DNA of 64,000 nt from Azorinus chamasolen (lineage: Eukaryota; Mollusca; Bivalvia; Cardiida; Solecurtidae): contig OY755237.1 in NCBI GenBank assembly GCA_963576725.1, positions 65,521,269 through 65,585,268 on the forward strand, in the 5' to 3' direction. A program made the translations under genes and the position numbers. Of this stretch, positions 11,970-25,140 are shown one piece after another (the stretch's first letter is position 1; every line of letters starts with the position of its first letter). The notes beneath the pieces were generated by a model. It did no database searches. It saw only the letters and a program-made list of their open reading frames with translations, and was not told where the DNA came from.

Positions 11970-13045
11970 TTATGTCTCACCCATTTATAATGGGGAGACA
12001 TATTATTTTTGGTCGAGTTATTTGTCTGTCCGTCTGTCCGCGCTAACAATTCCTGTTTATGTGACTAAATAGTTATATGAAAACAAAAGATATTTTGTTA
12101 TCATCGGTTTTATGAGGCATATTTTCAGTTTATGTGGCTATTTCGGACAAAAGAATAGCCACATACACTCAATCCGTTAGAACGTCCGTCCGTCCGCCCG
12201 TCTGTCCGTCAGTCTGTCACACTCGTGTCCGCTCCATATCTCTTACAAATATGGAAGGATTTCAAAATGCTTTGGCACAAATGTTCGACTCAACAAGACG
12301 ATGTGCAGAACGATCGATTCACGCACGTGGGTAAAAGGTCAATGTCACAATTCAATGTCACACGTTTTAAGCCACATCCTTCGTGTCCGCTCCATAGCTC
12401 TTAAACCGTTGGAAGGATTTTAAAATGATGTGGCACAAATGTGGCAAAAACGCGATGTGCAGACAGCAAGATTCAGGCACATTCATCAAAGGTCAAGGTC
12501 TCAATTTGAGGTCATGGTCACAATTCAAGGTCAATTATTCACACTTTCTTGTCCGGGCGATAACTCCAACATGGCTAATGTCATTTGATTGAAACGTCAT
12601 ACATTGACAGCGCTTGATGAGAGGAAGTGTCAGGTATAAGGGCCATAACTCTGGCTTCAATACCTTTGGAGTTATTGCCCTGTGTTACATTTTCTTGTCC
12701 GATCAATAACTCCTGCTCTATTGATGTTATTGGAATAACATTTCATGCATGGAAAGAGCATGATTGAAGGAAGTGGTATGCATAAGTATCATAAATCTGG
12801 CTTAAATAATATTGGTGTTATTGCCTCCCATTTTCTGCAGAGTTATGGGACTTTGAAATTTTTACATGGACAATTTTGTCCGTGGGGTTTCCCCAAAAAT
12901 CTTTAATCGGATTTTCATGAAACTTCATAGGATTGATCAGCACCATGCCTAGTTGTGCATAAGTTTATTCCTTTTCCGGTTCGATGATTTTCTGAGTTAA
13001 AGGACTTTGGAAAATTATGTCCACGCGTTGGGGAGACATAAGTCT
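11970..13045. mobile_element. Repeat H copy 1, non-autonomous element with internal tandem units
   Basis: It begins near ATGTCTCACCCATTTATAAT, itself a small hairpin with GGGGAGACAT, and ends GGGGAGACATAAG. Between lie GTCTGTCCGTC runs, units of about 155 bp with TTTCTTGTCCGGGCGATAAC and CATAACTCTGGCTTCAATAC, and a unit based on TTCAAAATGCTTTGGCACAA. It lies in intron 1 of the sulfotransferase gene. A second copy is at 24300-25140. No transposase is encoded. Confidence 0.65.
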
Positions 13046-13893
13046 TTCTATCAAAACAATTCTAGTTTCTTTCTGTTCATCTATGATCCTCTTCAGTGTC
13101 TTGAGAATCGCTGGTAAGCATTTAATGCGTTATGCTCAACTATTTTTAGCCTGGCGGAAGCCAGTCTTTAGTACCGTATATCGGATTCAGCAATCGTTCC
13201 AATGCCACATCCGATTTAACATGTTTGTGTATTAATGCACCGTAGGCGGATCTATATGCCTACATGTAATCGAATATTTTCAATACAGCATAATACCACT
13301 TAACTAATTTGAACCAGAGCTGTCTGCAATTCCAGGTCAAATGCTTATGAGGAGTTAAGCGGTTAAAATAGTGCCCTTTGAAATCTCAGTCTTATTATTA
13401 TGACAGTGATCCATAGCATTCCTTTATATTTTAGACAAGAAAAGTAATCTATGATATTTTAAAACGATTACCAAAACGGGAAGAGAAAAGGAGCAAATTA
13501 TAGCATTGAAACGGCCACATGAATGACATGATCAAAACGTTTGTAGAACGTCCCACACGCGCTTGAATTGACAGACCTTTCATCCAAAACGACGGAAGTA
13601 TTTTGTTATATTTATACAATTTTTAAGTCTTTGAGCGTCGTCTTTAAGTGTCGTCTTATTACTTCTAGGTTTCCAAATACTGCCATCAGTAGATTTTCTA
13701 GTAGTGTTTCTAGAGGGTAATTATTTACAGTTTTGATGTGAAATACGGTACAAAGCTGACCGAGTCGTCAGTATTGCTTTGTTGCCTTTACAGACGTGTA
13801 TTGTCTGTGTAACTCTGAAATCAGTTTTCATATAAAGCGATACCGTTTTTGAAATCTTTCTATCGGTTGCAGATATTTCCAGATAAATATAGG
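13046..13893. other. Intronic sequence, nothing recognised
   Basis: AT-rich intron sequence with no supported gene or repeat boundary. Confidence 0.4.
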
Positions 13894-14102
13894 TACAGTA
13901 GAACCTGTCATAAGCGACCCTCAAAAAGAGGTGTAGCTATGGACCTATTAGGGAGGTAATAGCTTAATACAGGTCAAAAATAATGCAGATCACGCATATA
14001 GGAGCTTTCTGCATTACTTTTGCCATGCATTAAGCATCAACCTGCTTTTTAAGACTCCTATGTTCAATAAAGTAATGATCGCTTAAGATTGGTTCTACTG
14101 TA
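13894..14102. mobile_element. Foldback MITE with pogo-like termini, copy 1
   Basis: The ends are TACAGTAGAACCTGTCATAA and its approximate inverted complement ending GGTTCTACTGTA, flanked by TA. The inner arms GCTTAATACAGGT..GCATTAAGC pair around a centre containing ATAGGAGC. It is related to 18864-19048, 31808-32015 and 35917-36116. Confidence 0.75.
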
Positions 14103-14275
14103 AGGGTCAGTACTTAACTTTTGTCGTTACATTGCATACTTCTTTATCTGTGCAATTTAATTGGAAATTGTGGCAAGAAACATGCAGATGTTGTTATTTA
14201 CATTTAAATAGAACAAAATTTGTTTTTCTTATTATCATCTCAATTGTCCCCCATATATCCAAGGGGGTCAGCCCG

Positions 14276-14620
14276 CCCGTCGACAATTGCTTTAAACGAC
14301 ATCTCTTCTGAAACCGCATGGTAGAGTGTTACCAAACTTCATATAAATAATCTTGGTATTAAGCCCTATCAGAAATGCTAAAGGAATTCGGATCATTTGG
14401 ATCAATGAAGAACTCTGGTTGCATTGGCAACAAAAAGAAACAAAATTCCTAAGAAATCTTCTCCAAAACCAGGGGTCAGATTTGAATGATACTTGAAAGA
14501 AATAGTCCTCTGATAAACAACTGCCAACATTTCTTAAATTATGTTGATATCTCAAAAAAAGGGACGGGACTACTCTTCCGCCAGTCTTTCAACGATTCCA
14601 GCGCTTTCGTTAATATCATA
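14276..14620. repeat. Repeat F, copy 1
   Basis: Directly homologous to 34048-34385. Both copies run from CAATTGCTTTAAACGACATC to CAGTCTTTCAACGATT(C/T)CAGCGCTTT. Non-coding and unassigned. Confidence 0.75.
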
Positions 14621-14664
14621 ATATTAACTCACGCCCTGTTACACAAAGTGTAGTTTGAGCGCAA

Positions 14665-14780
14665 TACAGTCAAACCCCCTCGAAACAGGACGTTCAATTT
14701 AGTATAAATATCGGTCTTGGACACAGGTGGCAGCTTAATGTAGGTTGAAAGTCATGCATTTAGCAGCCACCTGCCTAGCG
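14665..14780. repeat. Half of a foldback MITE
   Basis: It begins ACAGTCAAACCCCCTCGAAA and contains CACAGGTGGCAGCTTAATGT with its partial complement GCAGCCACCTGCC. It resembles the pogo-like foldback family, but the right arm is incomplete. Confidence 0.45.
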
Positions 14781-14958
14781 TGTCTAAATTCTTCTTGTCT
14801 ACTATTCCGATTTAAAGGGTTTTTTCTGTAACTGATTATGATGTAGAATGATTGCAGTGTCTGTCAGATATTCTGTGGTTGGAGTGCTATGTATAGCAAA
14901 TATATTGTAGATTGAGTGCAAGGTTTTTCAAATGTACCTCAGGTATGGAACAGTATAT

Positions 14959-15470
14959 ACTATTGTTTGAGAACACTGTCTGTCATATATACTATTGTTT
15001 TAGAACACTGTATGTCATATACACTATTGTTTTAGAACAGCGTATGGCATATACACTATTGTTTTCGAACAGTGTATGGCATACATAATTTAATTTGAGC
15101 ACACTGTCTGTCATATATGCTATTGTTTTAGAACACTGCCTGTCATATACATTATTGTTTTAGAACAGTGAATGTCATATACATTGTATGTTTCGAACAG
15201 TGTCTTTCATGTAAACTGTTGTTTGAGAATACTGCTTTTAATATATACTGTAGTTTGAGAAACAGGTATGTCATAAAACTGTAATTTGAGAACACTGTAT
15301 GTCAAATATACTGTCGTTTTAGAATAGTGTCTGCGTTATCTATTGTAGTTTTAGAACAGGGTCAGTCATATATACTACATTTTGAAAATAATATATGTCA
15401 CATGACCTGTAGTTTGAAAATACTGGCTGTTAATATACGGTATTTTGAGAACAATATCCATTAACCCTTT
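14959..15470. repeat. 32-bp minisatellite, about 16 units
   Basis: The unit is ACTATTGTTTTAGAACACTG followed by TATGTCATATAC. Consecutive unit starts at 14959, 14991, 15023 and 15055 give an exact 32-bp period, which decays gradually to the right. Scattered related units continue at about 15720-15960. The same sequence occurs inverted at 19680-20180. Confidence 0.85.
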
Positions 15471-16267
15471 ACTTTATGTAAGCACATTTTTACGCATCTG
15501 AAAAACAAATTAGACCCAAATCCGACGGCTCCTATGGGAGTCATTTAATCAGGGTCTGCTCTGTTTGCTTATGGTGTAATATAGATCAGTTTCTACAGCT
15601 TCTGCCTGAGAGTTTCCTGTGTTCATGGACCATTGTAAAAAATAATCTTAATAATATTCATGACGTGTGGCATCTCCTGACTGGTTTCTATTCTATTTTA
15701 TCCGTAATGTAAGAGTGATAGGTCTGACAAAATATATAATAGATTGAGAACACTGTACACTTCACATGTACAATGTACAATAGTTCGTTGTATAGTTATT
15801 TATAAGCACATGTTCTGTCAAGTATACTATAGTTTAAGAGCGATGCTTGTTAGGTTTTCTGTTGTTTGATCGCCGTGAATGCCATTTATACTGTAGGTTG
15901 AATACGATGTCCGTTAAATCACTGCAGGTTGAGAACAAAGCCTGTGATATACGCTGTATTCTAACACGATTCTAAACCTACCGAGAAACGTGTTTTAATC
16001 CGTTATAATGACCTGCACGCGCTGCGTTTCTATCGGCTGTTCCGCGAGTAATTCTATTCTGTTTCACATTCAAACATCACACAGTTAAATGTAATTTCAC
16101 ATTTTAAATCTGTAAACACGATGGCTCTAGCAGACATAATGTAAATGGCACAGTTGTTCGCTTCAATGTGAACGATGGAGCATGGAATTGTCGTTTTCTG
16201 TTGAGACTTGGCCCAAGTATGTTTTATGACCACAATCGTGTTAGAATCGAAATAACAAATATGCAGT

Positions 16268-16400
16268 TGTGCATTATCGCGCATTAGATCACAGTTAGTA
16301 GTTGAGATGTATGCAATTAAATCACTCGGCCTAAAAGTCTTGTGATCCAATGACTCCACATCTCAACTCCTAACTGTGATCTAATGCGCGATACTGCACA
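16268..16400. repeat. Inverted repeat with 42-nt arms
   Basis: The arm starting GTGCATTATCGCGCATTAGA (16268-16309) and the arm 16359-16400 (CATCTCAACTCCTAACTGTG..) are near-complements with a loop of about 49 nt. The function is not recognised. Confidence 0.75.
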
Positions 16401-16515
16401 GCTACAGGTAAACCACGCTATATTGAGACTTGTTGTTATTTTGTTGTTTACATAACAGCACACAAATACAGGTCCAGACAATATAATTTTAGTAAGTCAC
16501 CACATATTATGTACT

Positions 16516-16594
16516 GGGCTTTGGTCTAATGGATATGTAGGCTACCTGGTCTTGCAAACTGTGGTTTGTGGGTTCGATTCACAAGCTAGGCAGT
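16516..16594 (+). repeat. tRNA-like sequence (Ala-UGC-like)
   Basis: Box A TTGGTCTAATGGATATGTAG, an anticodon-type loop CTTGCAA and box B GTGGGTTCGATTCACAAGC are visible. The anticodon stem is imperfect and an A-rich tail follows at 16602-16616, so a SINE head or tRNA pseudogene is more likely than a working tRNA. Confidence 0.4.
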
Positions 16595-17169
16595 TTTCGT
16601 TTTTAATAAAAAAAAACTGGTTTGCTATTTGTAATCATCTTCATAATTTTATTATTTTTCAATTATATGTTAATGTTTTGTTATTAATCATTGGCCGCAG
16701 CCAATCTTTTAGAGGTTTAAAAAGTCCGTATGCGTTTCTGCGGGATTAGTTTTTATTTACATGTTTAATAGAAAATTCCAAGTACAGTTTATATTTGTTT
16801 GGCTGCTATTTACTGCATTGTAACATATTTTTCAGCGGTTGCACATATTTTTGTTTATATCTACATACGAGCCTATATTCCGAACTCTGACGGAATACGG
16901 CGAGTAGTTACGATTGTCTCATACGGCTTTGAATTTTGACCATGCGTTTCTGCGGTCCTGTGTTTCTATAAAAGTCAATATTTTTAATAACTGTGGTTTA
17001 CTGTGAGCCAAGTTTTTATTAATATATGTTAATTTATTTTATTTATTTTGATTCATATATTTTTCTCAGCATATTTTGTCGGGGTTATTTCCTTCTTTTC
17101 TGCCATGATCCAGTTTCAGTGAAAATGCTAGTGAATTAGGTATAACTGATTAAAATCACATTCCCAATC

Positions 17170-17252
17170 ATAGCTGTCAGCGTGGTCTAAGGGTTATAAC
17201 GATGGACTAGGAAACGTGACGTCGTGGGTTCGATCCTCGGTAGAAGCTGAAT
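17170..17252 (+). repeat. tRNA-like sequence, unassigned
   Basis: Box A-like CGTGGTCTAAGGGTTATAAC and box B-like GTGGGTTCGATCCTCGG are spaced as in a tRNA, but I could not close an anticodon stem. It probably derives from a tRNA. Confidence 0.35.
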
Positions 17253-17305
17253 TATGTTTTTTCTCTCATATTTTCTTAGTACCCTTAGTATACGTACTTT
17301 TGCTT

Positions 17306-18750
17306 TAAAACCATTTTGTATATAAAAATATAAGTCCTTTGTTTGCATTTTGGCTTTGTTAAAGTTATTTAGCTGAGACATTTAACTCGTGGTTTTGTTG
17401 ACCGTTTTGCATATTTCACCATTGTGCATGAATTTGCTTCAACGTAAATGTATAATTATCTTATACTAACCTGTTCTTAATTTAGGGACAATATAAGTGA
17501 AAAGGTTAATGGGCATTGAGTCGACCTATTGGCATAATTTCATGTAGACTGTAAGTATGGGAGTTCGTATGCCTTGTGAACATCACTTAATGTGATAATT
17601 GTTTATACGTCAGTGTGTTTCAGCAAATGAATAACATTGATATGTGACGTAATGTGTATTATTGGTGTCAAACACAGGCATTATGCATCATGACTCATTA
17701 AAACATTCCCCAGTTTCTGCTACATATATTAATTTATACATAACAATCATGTTTTCCCAATGTATCTGTTAATTAAAAGTACTAAACAATATTGCTCCCT
17801 CTTTTTCTTCTATCCTGCTTAAATACATGTTACGCAGCCATTTTTCGCTGTTATATGTTATATTTATTTTTGTTGTATGGATAGTATTTTAGTAAAACAA
17901 TAATGGCCACTGGTCAGAATCGAACTCGAGACCGCCAGGGTGCAAGCCCAGATACATATCCATTGCACCAAGATAACTATGCTGAAGAGTTGTGGCTTAC
18001 TAAGTTATTTAAAAATAAAGAAGCGTCGTGGTGGGTTCATTTTGTTTACATTAGAGTAGGTCATGTTTTGTTCCAAAATAAGTTGGTCTATCTGTACCTG
18101 TATATAAGGATCTTTTGAATTTCATATGTAAACAGGGCCGTCTAATTTAGGTCTGTCCTGTATCTATGGAGGAAAGTGTTAAGTGGAGTTTCTTCATTTG
18201 AACTGCGCATTGGTTTCCGCAAGTTGATGAAATACCTGTTTCGCAGAATATAGCTAAGAAGTAAAGTTTTGATAATCATTTTTAAAAGATTGGTTTATGG
18301 CAGGGAATGTCAGATAAATGTTTTAGGGTAATTATACTTTTTACTAGATCCAAATGGGTAAAAAAGTACTGGATTTCCTTCTTTTATAATACCAAATAAG
18401 AAATGGTAAAACATCATATTTCAAAATTCCCAAGACGTTCTGATCAAGTTAGTGAAAATATAACGGACATAGGTGAATGTTATGCCCAAATTATTCAAAA
18501 ACCATTGGATATTTTTAGTTAACCCATTTATTTCCTTACTTCAGAGTAGTAGCACATGCAAACGGCTTGGATCCAGATGAGATACTGAGTAACTCTGCAT
18601 CTCATCTGAATCCAAGATTTTTGACATTCGGTTAATGGCTGTGTCAAATTTTGTGGAAGTTGTTTAAAATCTGAAGTTCATGCAGTCAAAATGTATATTT
18701 ATATAACCATTCATTTTATCACTGATAAAAATGCTATTTACACAGTTAAA
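17306..18750 (-). repeat. Repeat G, copy 1 (1.45 kb, tRNA-like core)
   Basis: This copy is the inverted partner of 56126-58112. It contains, on the minus strand near 17903-17990, a tRNA-like segment with CTTGGTGCAATGGATATGTA, a TTGCACCC loop and CTCGAGTTCGATTCTGACC. The open frame reading across it is a by-product. At 18250 it lacks the SINE carried by the 57-kb copy, and so serves as an empty site. I do not recognise the family. Confidence 0.8.
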
Positions 18751-18863
18751 ATAATTTTTAAGCAAATGAATAAAATTCCCATTTTCAGAGAACATTCCCC
18801 TCTCATAAGGCATCGGCCTCATTCCCCAAATGTAGAGAATCTGACCTGGGTTAGAATGTGAAG

Positions 18864-19048
18864 TACAGTAAAACCTCTCTATAACGGCCACTAAATTACA
18901 TAAAATATTTTGTGTTAAAGGCAGGTGGCTGCTTAAAGCAAGGTGAAAGTAAAACAGAACGCTCCTATAGGAGCTTTAAGCAGTCACCTGCCCTAAATAC
19001 CAACTAATTAACACAATTTAATGGCCGTTATAGGGAGGTTTTACTGTA
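18864..19048. mobile_element. Foldback MITE with pogo-like termini, copy 2
   Basis: A 185-bp near-perfect palindrome flanked by TA, with ends TACAGTAAAACCTCTCTATA and the inverse. The centre is GCTCCTATAGGAGC at 18961-18974. The whole element can fold on itself. Confidence 0.85.
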
Positions 19049-19659
19049 TTGTCTAAAGATTTTGCACACAAATAATTCAGTCTTAAAATACAAATGCAAA
19101 ATCAACTTATGATATATGAAATAAAATTACACATGGGGGGATGAATCGGGCTTATGAAATAAAACATTTACTAATGGTAATTGGTATACATGAATATTGG
19201 CTAACCTATGCTAAAATCAGAAACACTGACCTGAATTAAACAATTTATCAAACAAGGGAATTTTGACATTTATATGCAATTCAGGTTTGGAAATATCAAC
19301 AATTCATTGTATTATAAACAAATATGTACTCAATAACTTTGCTAAAGAACAACTGCTGGGGAGCCGTTAAGGGCATGACATAGAAAAGGCAATACATGTT
19401 ACAGTGTGTTAAGTTACAGTGTATTTGACAGGTATTGCTCTCATGCAACAGAATACAACTATTTCGCTGCCAATGTCGCATCTGTGATTACCTATGCAAA
19501 TAGTTTGGATCCAGATGAGATGCCGAGTAGCTCGGTGTTTCATCAGGATCCGAACTGTTTGCAACTGTGACTGTTTTTAAACAACAATGAATAAACATAA
19601 AAAGAAATGACAATTGTAGCTGAAGAAATAGTTTGCAGTCGACACAATTTGGCAGCGAA

Positions 19660-20180
19660 AGAGTAAATTTTAACTACAGTATGTATTACAGACGTTGTTT
19701 CAAAGCTGAATTGATTCAACAAACATTGTATTCTAAATACAGTATAAATGACAGTAATTGCGTTCAAACTACAGAATATTTAACGAAGATTGTTCTCACA
19801 CTACAGTATGCGTGACAGACATCTTACTTGAATTATTGCATATTTGAGACATGACTCTCAGCCTAGTATATATTTGGCAGACATGGCACTCATGCAACAG
19901 TATAGAACAAACTATAGCAGAGTGAGTGAGTGAGTTGGGTTTAACGGCATATATTAGAATAGAACAAAATAGAACAGAAGCCAGATAGGAGCTGCCACAA
20001 GAAAGTCTACAACAACCCCAGATAGTGAACGGATCTCGTTCTTAACCCTTTCCTCCATGATTATTAATGTAAGAAATAATGCCAGGAATGTTAATTAGAT
20101 TAATTTGTTTAATAGCACATGGATATATGGTATACTTTGTTCTCAGACTAAAGTATATTTGGCACGCGTTGTTCTCAAAC
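19660..20180. repeat. Degenerate 32-bp minisatellite, inverted orientation
   Basis: Units such as GTTCTCACACTACAGTATGC plus GTGACAGACAT are the reverse complement of the unit at 14959-15470. They are more diverged, with intervening unrelated bases. Confidence 0.6.
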
Positions 20181-20214
20181 ACTTGATAAATAACAAATGT
20201 GTACAGATAGACCA

Positions 20215-20395
20215 ACTTAATTTGGAACAAAACATGACCTACTCTAATGTAAACAAAACGAAGCGACTACAGCGCTTCTTTATTTTTAAAAGCCTTAGCA
20301 AGCAGCAATTTTTCAACATAGTTGTCTTGGTGCAATGGATATGTATCTGGACGTGCATGTGGCGGTCTTGAGTTCGATTCTTACCAGTGACAAAT
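20215..20395 (+). repeat. Repeat G, partial copy with tRNA-like core
   Basis: Matches 57320-57500 in the same orientation (TTGGAACAAAACATGACC..., CTTGGTGCAATGGATATGTA, CTTGAGTTCGATTCTTACC), followed by a T-run. It is truncated on both sides. Confidence 0.7.
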
Positions 20396-21991
20396 ATTTT
20401 TTTTTACCTTTATATCTGCAAGGAGGGAACCGCTCAAGTGAGGTGTTGTTAGAAGAGGAAATGCTGTAAATGCAATGTACTGCTCAACCCAAACAATCAA
20501 AACACTATTTACCGTGTTCCTCTCCTTCTTCCTCAAGACTTCCCTCAACTGAAATTAAATTTAAAGCACATCTATAACTTTAATTACTTTTAATGTGCAT
20601 AAATATCCATGTGTACAACTGTCATTGTTTAAAATATAAGTTAATAAATATTAATAATGTCATTATTATTTCGTACATGAATAATCACTATTCAACAGGG
20701 AAAGTGTCCCAGTCGGGCCAGTCCCCAGGTTGGCTAGCAAAGAAACTGCAGAATCATATCTATATTTTCAAAGCAAGCAGAGCAGACCCCGCAGGTGCTG
20801 TCTGATCTGGGTCTTCTCTATGTGCAAGTGTGTAGAACGGCATATTTGTCGAAAACAATGTTTAATGTTGAAGGATTAACCCTTTACTTCGTAAATGCTG
20901 CTTTCTACTCCTGTGCAAACACATTAGACCAAGATCTGACAGTTTCCTATGTATATGTGCTGTTAAACAATTAATTTAATTATCATCATGATAATACCAT
21001 GATGTCCATATTTCTTAGATGAATATTCATGGAGTAAGGGTTTTATATATTTTATGTTATTTTTTTTAGGGACAAGGTGGGACTTCTAATACCATTTAAA
21101 CTTTAGCAATCTAATAAGACATGGATCTCATTGTCAACACCATTCAAAAACACATTTTATATATTCTATTTTATGGCTAAAAGTTACAAATGAACACCTT
21201 CTTTGTATTTCTAATTTACATGTGAATTTAATCATAATGTAGTAAGGACACAGCTTCGATTCCATATATAAATGTGATTTAAATAAACCATCGGTATGAA
21301 ATTACATGTATCAGATCTCACAGAATTGTCACAAATGGTTTAATCAAGGTTTCAAATACAATAAAAATACATATAATTTCTTATGTATTTAAAAAATTAA
21401 TTTTCTATTTGGTTTATATTGTATTGGGTAAATAATATGTCTATAAAAATTTGCATTTTAAAACAAGATCCAATTTTACTTCCTTACTTAAATGTTAGGC
21501 TTATATGAGATATGAAAAACGCATACTTTCAACTGATAAGTGATAACTCTCGGTATCTTTTTACAATGTATGCATAAATAGAGGATCTTACATGAGTGTT
21601 CATTACACATTGTTTTTATGAAACGAGTTTACTATAATAATATGACACGAGTTTTAGCATAATCACATAATCCACAAAATGCCATAGAAAATAAATCAGA
21701 CTAGCTGGCGGCGGTTTCTGCCATTGCTTTACAACCAGCGTAGTAATACGACGGACGACGCGCATGGAGTGCTATGATTGGCTAACGCTTTTTAAATGAG
21801 CGCTACGATTGGCTAACTTGCTAATTTGCATAAAACAATGCACTAGTGCAATTCTGCGAAATACGGCACTATGTTACGGTACTCACGCATGGTAGATTAT
21901 GTGATAAATTCTAAATATCATTTCCTGTTTAAGCTTAAAAATGTAAAACCCTTTACTCCATGAATACACCTTTATACGCCTTTGCAAACAG
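20396..21991. other. Intronic sequence, no gene
   Basis: AT-rich. A degenerate palindrome-family piece lies near 20765-20830, and a twice-repeated GATTGGCTAAC motif at 21775-21815. Nothing else is recognised. Confidence 0.4.
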
Positions 21992-23783
21992 AGCAGACGC
22001 GAACGAATATTTTTACCGTAGTTTTCGCAACATCTTGGCGTTTTAAAGTAGAAGGAATATCGCCGAGGTTTCCGATTGCATTTTTTATGCACATTCGTAA
22101 CTGATTAGCATATAGACCTACATTTTCAGCCAATGAAACTGCCTTTTGGCGGCATCGGTTTGCTTTTGATATTATATTGATATGATTCTATAGTTTCTGT
22201 CATGACCAAACATTCCTGTGGCATTGTGCTAATATAACAATAATATTTATAACTAATGTATGCACGGTGTCATAACAAATAAGTCAAGATAAGTATTATT
22301 TTGAGTCGGCAAGACATCCACAAATGACATAGGCTCTGAAGAGCTCCTATAACAGCCGTCTTATCAAGATCTGCTCTGTAAACACGTAACATGAAATATA
22401 CGAGAAATCAAAGGCCTGAATGGCCATAATGGCGTTCGGGTTAGATATGGATGTTAAGTGTAAGGGGAGAACTTGCTGTACACGTTAATAACAATGCCTG
22501 ACGTCTTGGAATTGATAAAAATATTAATTAACAGCACGTGTTTTTGAAACACTATGCCACTGATTGTCACCAATATAAATTTGACCCGTAATTTAATTTG
22601 ACATTTAACTTTTACATGACCTTGATTTTAATAAGCCCCCCCCCCCCCCCCCCCACGAAAAAAAATAATAATATTTCACCTCCGTAAGTTGCACAGGCAT
22701 GACAACATTAAAGTTTGAGCCAAGCCAACAAACCAACAAACAGGGCAAAATCACCCCCTCCTCATTGACTGGGGCATACAAATATGACGGACTGAAACCA
22801 AAGGGGCCATCTGATGGTCTGCTGTTTACATATATAGACATGCTTCTAGTTCCACTATGACCAAAAGAAGTATCTTATTTATATTCATGATGTCATTATT
22901 TCTTATATGAATATTCATGGAGTAAAGGGTCAATTAATGCTTTCATATCCAAAGCTGATGCAAAAACTGAAGCACAACACCAAAGATATACAAAGGCTAC
23001 CTATAATCTATAATCTTACACATTACATTTATTTTTCCATGTTCAGCACTCATTTATTTTGAATAACTGTAGTCTGCTTACACATTGAATGTAGACTGGT
23101 TTTATTTTCAATTACTAAGTAAATCCATACTTACAATTACGGTAGTTGTTTGGAACCTGTTGAAACTCAAATTCAGAACTACAGTCTGAAGTAGTGTTGT
23201 AATCTGGGAAAGACATTTCAACAAATTGCTACCCACTTTCGCTTTTACACGACACAAACGCCTTGAGCAAAATGACAGTGTCGGCGGTTACACGATAAAT
23301 ATCAGAGGCTATATTTTCACAGTTATTATTGACACTGGAATATAATTTGATTGCATATGTGTTGAAAACCTTCTATGGATAATACCTACTTTGATAAGCC
23401 GATAGAACCCTGTGTTTTTACGGTTTTACTTCTTTTAAGAATTAGACTTCTCTTGACGTTGGGTGTTATTGTCAAAACACGCTGTTCGTTGCGTGATACA
23501 TGTGTATATTGGAATTCCGAATTTCATTGGTTGATAATTTTAGATTTCTTTGACCTTGTCCTTTATGAAACTTCCTATTTTCTAATTTGAGTACGGGTCA
23601 AACGGAAATGACCGAAACGATGCAAAAGGCAGTTTGATTGGCTGAAAATGTAGGTCTATATGCTAATCAGTTACGAATGTGCATAAAAATGCAATCGGAA
23701 ACCTCGGCGATATTCCTTCTACTTTTAAACACCAAGATGTTGCGAAAACTACGGTAAAAATATTCGTTCGCGTCTTCTTTGGA
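21992..23783. mobile_element. 1.8-kb segment bounded by about 175-bp inverted repeats
   Basis: The left arm (about 21992-22165, starting AGACGCGAACGAATATTTTT) is complementary to the right arm (about 23605-23783, ending TATTCGTTCGCGTCT). The interior has a C17 run (about 22637-22653) and no transposase-like frame. It could be a non-autonomous TIR element. No clear target duplication is visible. Confidence 0.6.
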
Positions 23784-24299
23784 TTTTATTAAAAAATGAG
23801 TTTATCTTTGTGTATATTAGTATAAATTATCTTACATAGCGCAACATTATTAAATACACGAAGAGTAAACAAATACATGAACATTTTACAACAAAACTAG
23901 TGCAGAATTGATTGTTTTTGTCTTGCGCATGTTCACTAGAATAGTGAACACGTTGCCGTAAAGAGACCGACTGCTATATGGCGTTCCGAACGCCATAATA
24001 AAAAAAATCCAATCCCGTTAAGAAAGGGGGCACCGCAAGTTCAACGAGAAATGATTTTTTTTTTCAAATCACGTCAAAGTTTTTGAAAGCGACACAGCGT
24101 TATGTAATTTGACTTTTTTCCATGGACGCTGTGTCTATCGTATCTTGTGTTTATTTAATACAAATTGAGAAAAAGTATATAAAATAAAGACATAGCAGAA
24201 TGTACACTTGCATTATAAATAATCATTACATAATATTCATCATGAAGCCTTACCATAAACCAAAATAAATTAAGAAAGCAGAAAAGCATTGATGCAAAA

Positions 24300-25140
24300 C
24301 GGGGGATATAATGTTTTCGTGAGAGTTGTCTGTTTGTCTGTCCGTCTGTCAGTCACACTTTCTTGTCCGGACGATAAATTCAATATGCCTGATGCCAGTT
24401 GATTGAAATTTCATATATGGATACAGCATTATGAGGAAATGTCATGCATAAGGTTCATAACTCTGGCTTAACTTATATAGGAGTTATTGTCCTTTTGTAA
24501 TTTTCTTACACTTTTTTGTCTGGACGATAACTCCTATATGGCTTATCCCATTGGATTGAAACTTCATACCTAGACAGATCATGATGGAAGAAAGTGTCAT
24601 GGACAAGGTCCATAACTCTGGCTTCAATAAATTGAAAGTTATTGCCCATTGTACATTTGTTAAACACTTCCCTATCTGGACGATAACTCCAAAATGACTC
24701 ATGGCATTGAATTGAAACTTCATACATGGAAAGAGCATGATGAGGGAAAGTGTCATGCACAGGAGCAATAACTATGGCTTCAATACTTTTGGATTTATTG
24801 CCCTTTGTTTCATTTTTGTCCGATCAATAACTCCTGTTCTACTGATGCTACTGGAATGACATTTCATTTATGGAAAGAGCATGATGAAAGGAAATATCAT
24901 TCTTCAAGTCCATAACAGTTTTAGTTATTTCCCTTTACATATTGTTTTTGTTAGAGTTATTGGTCTGTCTGTCTGTCACACATTTAGTCATATACAGAAA
25001 TGTATGTCGCAGTGTGTATGTGTGGGTGCGTTGAGTAGGGGGGGGGGGAGAGGAGACAACCGTTTTGTGACAAAAACCGCTAGTTACTAGATGTTTGCAC
25101 GGCAAATACCAGTTGAGTGGCCTGTCAATCAAAGTTGTAT
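24300..25140. mobile_element. Repeat H copy 2 with four 155-bp internal units
   Basis: It starts with GGGGGATATAATG and GTCTGTTTGTCTGTCCGTCT. Four successive units each hold TGTCYGGACGATAACTCC, a TTGAAACTTCATAC block, an AGCATGATG block and CATAACTCTGGCTTCAATA. Homologous to 11970-13045. Confidence 0.65.

Noticed and set aside
17903..18118. Plus-strand frame of 71 codons, with a 94-codon counterpart at 57285-57569
   Set aside because: It translates the antisense of a tRNA-like core in repeat G. It is repeated, not a gene.
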